Under the pieces are notes generated by a model. It ran no database searches. It was not told the DNA's origin and was given only the letters and a program-made list of their open reading frames with translations. This document shows, piece after piece, positions 4,606-9,541 of a DNA stretch of 9,541 nucleotides. The position numbers were made by a program, and so were the translations under genes. Every line of letters begins with the position of its first letter. Positions within the stretch are counted from its first letter, which is position 1. Source of the stretch: Clostridiales bacterium UBA6330 (lineage in GTDB: Bacteria > Bacillota > Clostridia > Oscillospirales > CAG-272). Location: assembly GCA_002438075.1 (NCBI GenBank), contig DJSQ01000189.1, positions 1 to 9,541 of the forward strand, read 5' to 3'.

Positions 4606-5826
4606 ATGATGTCGGATTGTGCGAAGATCATAACGTTCAGTCCCCCCGATATTTCCGAAGCGGAAATTGCGGAGGTCTGCGAAGCACTCCGCTCCGGTTG
4701 GATTACGACCGGTCCGAGAACCAAAAAGCTGGAAAATGAGCTCGCGGAATGGCTCGGGACCGAGAAATGCGTCTGCCTGAATTCGCAGACCGCCTGTGCG
4801 GAGCTGGTGCTCCGTGTGTTGGGAATCGGACAGGGCGATGAGGTCGTGGTCCCTGCCTATACCTATACCGCAACGGCATCGGTGATTGACCATGTCGGCG
4901 CGAAGATCGTGATGGTCGATTCGCAGAAGGACAATCTGGAGATGGACTATGACGCGCTGGAAGCCGCGATTACCGAGCGGACGAAGGCGGTCATTCCCGT
5001 GGATTTGGGCGGCGTGCCCTGCGACTATACCCGCATTTTTGAAATTGTCGAGCGCAAAAAGCAGCTGTTCAAGCCCGCGAACGATATCCAGCGAGCGGTT
5101 GGCAGAGTGCTTGTCTGCGCGGATACGGCGCACGCGCTCGGGGCGAAATGGCACGGGCAAATGATTGGGCGCGTGGCGGATTTTTCCTGCTTCAGCTTCC
5201 ATGCGGTCAAAAACTTTACCACAGCCGAGGGTGGCGCGGTGACATGGAGACTGCCGAAGGAGATTGACAGTGAGGCGCTTTATCGGCAGTTCCAGCTGCT
5301 CAGTCTGCACGGGCAGTCCAAGGACGCGCTGGCAAAATCCAAGCTGGGCGATTGGGAATATGATGTTGTGGGACCGTGGTACAAGTGCAACATGACCGAT
5401 ATTGCGGCGGCGCTCGGACTGGCGCAGTTCCGCCGTTATCCGCAAATTCTGGCGCGCAGGCGGGACATTGTGGCGCGCTACGATGCCGCCTTCAAGCCGC
5501 TCGGCGTGAAGGTGCTGGACCACTACAACGATGCGTATGAATCCTCGGGCCATCTGTATATTACCCGTATTCCGGGCATTACGGTGGAGCAGAGGAATGA
5601 GATTATCCGCAAAATGGCGGACTGCGGCATTGCCTGCAACGTGCATTACAAGCCGCTTCCGATGCACACGGCATACAAGAATCTCGGCTTTGATATTGCC
5701 GATTTTCCGAATGCGTATGCGTATTACGCAAACGAGATTACCCTGCCGCTTCACACCTGTCTTTCGGACGGGGATGTGGAATATGTGAAGGAGAATTACG
5801 TCAGAATTCTGAAAGAGTATTTGTAA
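4606..5826 (+). CDS. DegT/DnrJ/EryC1/StrS-family PLP sugar aminotransferase
   Basis: A 406-aa aminotransferase predicted to convert a nucleotide-linked keto-sugar to an amino sugar using glutamate and pyridoxal phosphate, in the cytoplasm. Family blocks are FSPPDISEAE...SGWITTGP (11-37), NSQTACAEL (59-67), VPAYTYTATA (82-91), CADTAHALGA with the PLP-contacting Asp (D173), and SFHAVKNFTTAEGG (197-210) with the Schiff-base lysine K202. NVHYKPLPMH (345-354) is the usual substrate-side segment. An insertion around 143-168 (FEIVERKKQLFKPANDIQR) is longer than in ArnB/PseC enzymes. The start is ATG 4606, 6 nt after AGAGGT; the frame stays open upstream to 4387, but that part is the structured leader. 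It is the first gene of the operon. No dehydratase that would make its keto-sugar is in the window, so the exact sugar is undetermined. Confidence 0.92.
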   Translation: MMSDCAKIITFSPPDISEAEIAEVCEALRSGWITTGPRTKKLENELAEWLGTEKCVCLNSQTACAELVLRVLGIGQGDEVVVPAYTYTATASVIDHVGAKIVMVDSQKDNLEMDYDALEAAITERTKAVIPVDLGGVPCDYTRIFEIVERKKQLFKPANDIQRAVGRVLVCADTAHALGAKWHGQMIGRVADFSCFSFHAVKNFTTAEGGAVTWRLPKEIDSEALYRQFQLLSLHGQSKDALAKSKLGDWEYDVVGPWYKCNMTDIAAALGLAQFRRYPQILARRRDIVARYDAAFKPLGVKVLDHYNDAYESSGHLYITRIPGITVEQRNEIIRKMADCGIACNVHYKPLPMHTAYKNLGFDIADFPNAYAYYANEITLPLHTCLSDGDVEYVKENYVRILKEYL

Positions 5827-6557
5827 TGCTAATGAAAAAATGGGACCGACTCCCGCCCGAGCTGCGGAACGATGCGGTGCGAAGCTACTACGACCTTTTG
5901 AAAAAGAAACGGCTGACGCTGATTTGCAAACGGCTGTTTGACATTGTGGCATCCCTTGTTCTGCTGGTTCTGCTTTCGCCCGTGTTTCTGATTCTGGCGA
6001 TTGCAATCAAGGCGGACAGCCGCGGTCCCGTTTTTTTCAGGCAGGTCAGGGTCACGCAGTACAACCGCCGCTTCCGCATCTTCAAATTCCGTTCGATGGC
6101 GGTCAACACCGAAGGGGAATCCCAAATCACGGTCAAGGGGGATGCGCGCGTGACGCGTGTCGGAAAATTGATTCGCCACTATCGGTTGGATGAAATCAGC
6201 CAGCTGTTCAACGTTCTGCGCGGGGAAATGACCTTTGTGGGGACCCGCCCCGAGGTGCCGCGCTACACCGAGCAGTATACCCCCGAAATGATGGCAACGC
6301 TCCTGCTTCCCGCAGGGGTCACAAGCCTTGCGAGCATCCTGTATAAGGACGAGGCGCGGCTCCTCGAGCGGGCGGAGGACGCGGATGCCGTTTACACGGA
6401 AACGATTCTGCCCGCGAAGATGCGGTACAATCTGGAGCAGCTGAAAAAGACCTCGCTACGGAACGATCTGCGCGTGTTGTGGATGACGGTCCTCGCGGTG
6501 CTGGGGAGGGACTTCGGCACGGACCGCGCGGGGAAGGGCAGAAAAAAGAGGAAGTAA
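5826..6557 (+). CDS. PglC-like polyprenyl-phosphate sugar-phosphate transferase
   Basis: A 243-aa bacterial sugar transferase (monotopic phosphoglycosyl transferase) that starts glycan assembly by moving a sugar-1-phosphate from a UDP-sugar to undecaprenyl phosphate at the inner face of the membrane. The single re-entrant hydrophobic helix is KRLFDIVASLVLLVLLSPVF (35-54) and continues to about 62. GPVFFRQVRV and FRIFKFRSM (67-76, 83-91) follow. The catalytic Asp-Glu pair is D122-E123 in RLDEISQLFNVL, followed by MTFVGTRPEVP (135-145). It lacks the N-terminal multi-pass region of WbaP/EpsL-long forms, so it is of the small PglC type. The C-terminus is a Lys/Arg-rich tail. Its ATG overlaps the upstream stop by one base (TAATG); a second ATG at 5832 is an alternative start. 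It is tightly coupled to the aminotransferase, whose amino sugar may be its substrate (inference). Confidence 0.93.
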   Translation: MLMKKWDRLPPELRNDAVRSYYDLLKKKRLTLICKRLFDIVASLVLLVLLSPVFLILAIAIKADSRGPVFFRQVRVTQYNRRFRIFKFRSMAVNTEGESQITVKGDARVTRVGKLIRHYRLDEISQLFNVLRGEMTFVGTRPEVPRYTEQYTPEMMATLLLPAGVTSLASILYKDEARLLERAEDADAVYTETILPAKMRYNLEQLKKTSLRNDLRVLWMTVLAVLGRDFGTDRAGKGRKKRK

Positions 6558-6560
6558 TCT

Positions 6561-7538
6561 ATGGCAGAAATTCTGGTTTCGGTCATCGTTCCGCTCTACA
6601 ATGAGGAGCGGTATATCGGGACCCTTTTGGAGTCGCTGGAGAAGCAGACCTACCCGCGCGAGCGGATGGAGTGGCTTTTTGCGGACGGGATGTCGACGGA
6701 CGGGACCGTTGCGGCTATCCGCCGCGCGGCGGAAGCGGAGCAGCTCCCGATTGTCCTGCTTCAAAACGAGAAGCAAAAGACCCCGTATGCGCTGAATCTG
6801 GCAATCGGAGCGGCGAAGGGGAAGTATATCATCCGCCTTGACGCGCACTCCTACTTTTACCCCGACTATATCGAAAAATGCGTCTACTATCTCGAGCACA
6901 CCGATGCGGACTGCGTGGGCGGGATTGCCGAGACGCAGGCGGAGGGCTTTGTGGGTGGCGCGATTGCGCAGATGCTTTCCACCAAGTTCGGCGTGGGCGG
7001 CTCGGATTTTCGGACGGGGGACGGAAACCGCTATGCGGATACCGTGCCGTTCGGCGCGTTCCGCAGGGAGGTGTTCGACAGGGTCGGACTGTTCAACCCG
7101 AAGCTGTTGCGCAGTGAGGACAACGACATGAATGCGAGAATCCGCGCCTCGGGCGGTAAGCTTTGGCTGGCGGAGGACATCCGCTTCCGCTATTATTGCA
7201 GGGATACGGTCGGCGGAATTCTGAAGATGGGCTTGCAGAACGGCAACGCACTGTTCCGCACCCTGCTTGAAAATCCGCGCGCGATGAGCCTGCGGCATTT
7301 CATCCCGTTTGCTTTTCTGATGTCGCTCATTGTCCTGCCGATTCTCGGCGCTTTCCTGCCGTTTGTCGGCTGGGTCTTTGCGGCGGAGATGGCGTGCTAT
7401 ACCCTGTTGGACCTGTATTTTTCGTTCTGCAACAAGCACCCGAAATACGGACTGCTGAATTTCTGGCTCTACCCGCTGTTCCATGTGACCTACGGCTTCG
7501 GCTCTCTGCTGGGGCTTTTCGGCGTGAAGCTGTATTGA
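6561..7538 (+). CDS. GT2 glycosyltransferase, ExoA-like, membrane-attached
   Basis: A 325-aa inverting glycosyltransferase with a GT-A fold, predicted to add the next sugar to the lipid-linked acceptor at the cytoplasmic membrane face. SVIVPLYNEERYI (7-19) starts the domain, ADGMSTDGT (41-49) is the nucleotide region, and RLDAHSYF (92-99) carries the D94-A-H96 motif typical of the succinoglycan ExoA subgroup in place of DxD. FGVGGSDFR (143-151), VPFGAFRREVF (162-172) and SEDNDMNARIR (185-195) complete the subgroup signature. Three hydrophobic segments at about 248-268, 269-288 and 298-320 anchor the C-terminus. AGAGGAAG lies 8 nt before the ATG, 3 nt after the previous stop. Donor and acceptor sugars cannot be read from sequence. 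It is the only classical glycosyltransferase in the operon, so the glycan made here is short unless other loci contribute. Confidence 0.92.
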   Translation: MAEILVSVIVPLYNEERYIGTLLESLEKQTYPRERMEWLFADGMSTDGTVAAIRRAAEAEQLPIVLLQNEKQKTPYALNLAIGAAKGKYIIRLDAHSYFYPDYIEKCVYYLEHTDADCVGGIAETQAEGFVGGAIAQMLSTKFGVGGSDFRTGDGNRYADTVPFGAFRREVFDRVGLFNPKLLRSEDNDMNARIRASGGKLWLAEDIRFRYYCRDTVGGILKMGLQNGNALFRTLLENPRAMSLRHFIPFAFLMSLIVLPILGAFLPFVGWVFAAEMACYTLLDLYFSFCNKHPKYGLLNFWLYPLFHVTYGFGSLLGLFGVKLY

Positions 7539-7554
7539 TAGGAGATTTTTGTCG

Positions 7555-8370
7555 ATGAATGAAATGCAAGCGAAGCTGTTGAACATGATGAAATGGTTCC
7601 ACGGCTATTGCGCGGAAAACGGCTTGCGCTACTATGCGCTGGGCGGGACCGCATTGGGAGCGGTGCGTCACGGCGGGTTCATCCCGTGGGACGATGACTT
7701 GGATGTCGGAATGCCGCGGGCGGACTACGAGAGAATGGTGGCGCTCTCCGAAAACGGGACCGACAATGCGCGGTATCGCATCGAGGCACCCGGGCAGAAT
7801 CGGGATTTCATTTATCCGTTCTGCAAGGCGTATGACACCGAAACCACGTTGGTGGAAAATGCGCGTATCAAGGCAAAACGGGGTATTTATATTGATATTT
7901 TTCCACTTGACGGCATCGGGAATACAAAAGAGGAAAGCATCAAAAGCTATCAAAAAATCAATCGGGATATCAACCTGCTGAATACGAAAATCTGCGCGTT
8001 TCGGCGCGGGGGCGGATTGCTTCGGAATGCTTCTGTTGCGGTCGGTCGGCTGATTCCGAATTTCATTCTGAGCCGCGACCGACTGGTTGAAAAAATCAAC
8101 CGCGCGGGTGCCGCAAGACCGTATGACGATTATGCCTACAGCGTCAACCTTTTCGGCGCATGGAAGGAGCGGGAGATCACCGAGCGGGCATGGTTCGGTA
8201 CCCCCACGCTTTGCAAATTTGAGGACGGAGAGATTTTTATCCCGCAGGATGCCGACCGCTATCTGACCGCACTCTACGGCGACTGGCGCAAGCTGCCGCC
8301 CGAGGATAAACGGGTCTCGCACCACGATTATGCGATGCTTGATCTGAACAAATCATACACGGAGAATTGA
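7555..8370 (+). CDS. LicD-family phosphotransferase
   Basis: A 271-aa LicD-family protein with a nucleotidyltransferase-like fold. Members transfer a phospho-alcohol (phosphocholine, or phosphoribitol in the related fukutin/FKRP proteins) from a CDP-activated donor onto a glycan. The defining block is ALGGTALGAVRHGGFIPWDDDLDVGM (28-53) with the metal-binding acidic cluster WDDDLD at 45-50. A second acidic block is GIYIDIFPLDG (110-120). There is no signal peptide or convincing membrane helix, so it should act in the cytoplasm on lipid-linked glycan. The start is ATG 7555, 10 nt after GGAG (7541-7544); TTG 7549 is in frame but only 4 nt from that box. It ends one base before tagD, whose product makes CDP-glycerol. 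The donor is therefore probably CDP-glycerol and the transferred group phosphoglycerol (inference). No choline-activation genes (licA, licC) are present. Confidence 0.92.
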   Translation: MNEMQAKLLNMMKWFHGYCAENGLRYYALGGTALGAVRHGGFIPWDDDLDVGMPRADYERMVALSENGTDNARYRIEAPGQNRDFIYPFCKAYDTETTLVENARIKAKRGIYIDIFPLDGIGNTKEESIKSYQKINRDINLLNTKICAFRRGGGLLRNASVAVGRLIPNFILSRDRLVEKINRAGAARPYDDYAYSVNLFGAWKEREITERAWFGTPTLCKFEDGEIFIPQDADRYLTALYGDWRKLPPEDKRVSHHDYAMLDLNKSYTEN

Positions 8371-8371
8371 T

Positions 8372-8764
8372 ATGAAACGTGTTATCACATACGGGACCTT
8401 TGACCTGTTGCACTATGGGCATATCAATCTGCTCAAGCGGGCGAAGGCGCTGGGCGATTACCTGATCGTTGCGCTGTCGACCGATGAATTCAACTGGAAC
8501 GAAAAGCAGAAGAAGTGCTATTTCTCCTATGAAAAGCGGAAGGCGCTTCTGGAGGCAATCCGCTACGTTGACCTCGTGATTCCCGAGACCTGCTGGGACC
8601 AGAAGCGGACCGACATTCACGAATACCACATCGACACCTTTGTCATCGGCGATGACTGGCAGGGGAAGTTCGACTTCCTGAAGGAGGAGGGCGCGGAGGT
8701 CGTTTACCTGCCGAGAACGCCCGAAATCAGCACCTCGCAAATCAAGCAGGACCTGAATCACTGA
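8372..8764 (+). CDS. tagD: Glycerol-3-phosphate cytidylyltransferase
   Basis: A 130-aa enzyme that joins CTP and sn-glycerol-3-phosphate to give CDP-glycerol and pyrophosphate, in the cytoplasm. It matches Bacillus subtilis TagD (129 aa) over its whole length: YGTFDLLHYGHINLLKRAK (7-25) with the CTP-binding HxGH at 14-17, STDEFN (36-41), YEKRK...IRYVD (53-67), VIGDDWQGKFDFL (91-103) and the signature RTPEISTS (115-122). Compared with the textbook RTxGISTT there is Glu in place of Gly at 118 and Ser in place of Thr at 122; I believe the Glu variant occurs in other gut Firmicutes. GGAGA (8361-8365) lies 6 nt upstream, inside the licD end. In wall teichoic acid loci TagD supplies TagB/TagF, but neither is here, so the neighbouring LicD protein is the obvious consumer. 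It is the last gene before a strong terminator. Confidence 0.95.
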   Translation: MKRVITYGTFDLLHYGHINLLKRAKALGDYLIVALSTDEFNWNEKQKKCYFSYEKRKALLEAIRYVDLVIPETCWDQKRTDIHEYHIDTFVIGDDWQGKFDFLKEEGAEVVYLPRTPEISTSQIKQDLNH

Positions 8765-8766
8765 AC

Positions 8767-8799
8767 AAAAGGACGAACGCGGTTGCGTTCGTCCTTTTT
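8767..8799 (+). terminator. Intrinsic terminator of the glycan operon
   Basis: A perfect 14-bp stem (8767-8780 with 8785-8798, core GGACGAACGC/GCGTTCGTCC) with GGTT tetraloop and a five-T tail, 2 nt after the tagD stop codon. It closes the operon cleanly. Confidence 0.96.
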
Positions 8800-8802
8800 C
8801 GC

Positions 8803-8831
8803 TTGACTTTCGGCGGGGGACATGGTATAAT
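8803..8831 (+). promoter_or_regulatory. Promoter of the TetR-family gene
   Basis: TTGACT (8803-8808), a 17-bp spacer and perfect TATAAT (8826-8831) with an extended TG at 8823-8824. The predicted start is near 8838. A small inverted repeat CGGT-N5-ACCG (8834-8846) covers the start site and could be an autoregulatory operator, though it is short. Confidence 0.9.
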
Positions 8832-8864
8832 AACGGTAGCGAACCGCAGAGAGGGGGAACGGTC

Positions 8865-9419
8865 ATGTCACAGGTTACCAAGCGCGCACTGGAGCAATCG
8901 CTGAAAAATCTGCTCCTGAAAAAGCCGCTGACCAAAATCACCATCAACGATATCGCCGAGGATTGCGGAATCAACCGCATGACGTTTTACTACCATTTCA
9001 AGGATATTTACGACCTTGTGGAGTGGTCCTGCATGGAGGACGCGCGCCGCGCTCTGGAGGAAAACAAGACCTATGATACATGGCAGGAGGGGCTTTTGCG
9101 GATATTTGAAGCCGTGAAGCAGAATAAGCCGTTTATTCTGAACGTTTACCGATGCGTGGACCGCGGGCAGGTGGAGAAATTCTTAAGCCCGCCTGTGGAC
9201 GCGCTGGTGCGCGGGGTGATCAACGAGGAGGGGCACGACATGACTGTCCGCGACGAGGACAAGGATTTTATCGCGCGGAGCTATTCCTATATCTTTATCG
9301 GCTTCATGCTGGACTGGATACGCGACGATATGCGCGAGGACCCCGCAGGAATCGTAGACCGCCTGACCCGCCTCATCCGAGGGAGCGTAAAGGAAGCCCT
9401 GCGGCGGTTCAGCCTGTAA
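8865..9419 (+). CDS. TetR/AcrR-family regulator, DhaS-like
   Basis: A 184-aa one-component transcription regulator. The N-terminal helix-turn-helix domain is complete: ITINDIAEDCGINRMTFYYHFKDIYDLVEW (25-54), with the recognition helix near 36-45. The C-terminal ligand/dimer domain ends with YSYIFIGFMLDWIRDDMREDPAGIVDRLTRLI (140-171), the pattern of the TetR_C_8 type found in DhaS, the activator-like TetR member of dihydroxyacetone kinase loci, and in many unassigned clostridial regulators. GAGAGGGGG lies about 8 nt before the ATG. It is separated from the glycan operon by a terminator and has its own promoter, so it need not regulate that operon. Its target may be itself or the next gene to the right. 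No dha kinase genes are visible, so DhaS function should not be assumed. Confidence 0.92.
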   Translation: MSQVTKRALEQSLKNLLLKKPLTKITINDIAEDCGINRMTFYYHFKDIYDLVEWSCMEDARRALEENKTYDTWQEGLLRIFEAVKQNKPFILNVYRCVDRGQVEKFLSPPVDALVRGVINEEGHDMTVRDEDKDFIARSYSYIFIGFMLDWIRDDMREDPAGIVDRLTRLIRGSVKEALRRFSL

Positions 9420-9433
9420 TGTAGTGAATTTAT

Positions 9434-9540
9434 CCCTAAGAGGATTTTATCTTTTTAGGGGAGTGAACCGTAGGGAACGCCCCGCGTGTCGTTCCGTTCA
9501 AGTCAGACACTAACTTGAACCATTTCTATCCGGTAGCGGA
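9434..9540. repeat. Cluster of four consecutive small inverted repeats
   Basis: After the regulator's stop codon come CCCTAA/TTAGGG (9434-9460), GGAACG/CGTTCC (9474-9495), GTTCAAGT/ACTTGAAC (9496-9520) and TCCG/CGGA (9529-9540), the second and third directly abutting. None is followed by a T-run, so they are not simple terminators. There is no good promoter or ORF here. They could be part of a structured RNA, a regulatory leader for a gene to the right, or the end of a mobile element cut by the window edge. Confidence 0.4.
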
Positions 9541-9541
9541 G

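Noticed and set aside
4402..6006. Long open frame on the minus strand (534 codons) opposite the aminotransferase
   Set aside because: It is the mirror of a GC-rich coding region. It has no ribosome site or family motif, its composition is an Arg/His/Gly-rich artefact, and the plus strand carries clear DegT and sugar-transferase motifs.
6456..7586. Minus-strand open frame of 376 codons across the GT2 gene
   Set aside because: It is a shadow frame: it has no domain motifs, and it runs across the end of one plus-strand gene and the whole of another with strong family signatures.
7327..8325. Minus-strand open frame of 332 codons across licD
   Set aside because: No recognisable protein pattern and no upstream promoter or ribosome site; the LicD motif on the plus strand explains the region.
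9434..9541. yybP-ykoY manganese riboswitch suggested by a GGGGAGT string
   Set aside because: The following conserved segments of that riboswitch could not be located, and the string alone is not diagnostic.
1..9541. CRISPR array or insertion sequence
   Set aside because: No regularly spaced repeat of CRISPR length, no cas gene and no transposase was found; the only tandem repeat is the 7-bp TTCACTC tract.

Overview
The window reads as chromosomal DNA of an obligately anaerobic Firmicute, probably a GC-moderate gut Clostridia member (Oscillospirales/Ruminococcaceae-like; the lineage is inference). The grounds are strong AGGAGG-type ribosome sites, consensus sigma-A promoters with 17-bp spacers, a flavodiiron oxygen reductase beside a fermentative D-lactate dehydrogenase, a Gram-positive TagD, and a DhaS-type TetR regulator. 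UGA is used as a normal stop codon.

Left part (1-2280, minus strand): ldhA and the flavodiiron protein gene form a redox operon transcribed leftward. It probably continues past the left edge, where a Shine-Dalgarno sequence is visible. Its promoter carries a 7-6-7 palindrome over the -35 region.

Middle (2330-3270, plus strand): a divergent cassette of small genes follows. It holds a 122-aa coiled-coil plus DUF7662-like protein, a 28-codon basic ORF whose frame continues through an amber codon, and a 98-aa protein of unknown function. Its promoter contains three helically phased copies of AAATCAAG, and a fourth copy sits at the equivalent place in the divergent ldhA promoter. Next come a HemG-like short flavodoxin gene with its own promoter (3291-3880), then a tRNA-Lys(UUU) gene with a perfect consensus promoter and a terminator (3943-4105). 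A second terminator lies at 4147-4180.

Right part (4307-8799, plus strand): a promoter-to-terminator surface-glycan operon. A promoter and a roughly 260-nt GC-rich structured leader precede a DegT-family sugar aminotransferase, a PglC-like phosphoglycosyl transferase, an ExoA-like GT2 glycosyltransferase, a LicD-family phosphotransferase and the CDP-glycerol synthase TagD. The genes overlap or are spaced by 1-16 nt. The simplest reading is assembly of a short amino-sugar-containing glycan on a polyprenyl phosphate, with LicD adding phosphoglycerol from TagD-made CDP-glycerol. No TagB/TagF polymerase, flippase, Wzy polymerase or nucleotide-sugar dehydratase is present, so substrate supply and export must be encoded elsewhere.

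Right end (8803-9541): a TetR/DhaS-type regulator with its own promoter, followed by 120 bases holding four consecutive small inverted repeats cut off by the window edge.

The observations most worth following are the LicD-TagD pairing, the glycan-operon leader with two mutually exclusive folds, the phased repeats shared by the divergent promoters, and the uncharacterised small-gene cassette with its interrupted frame.
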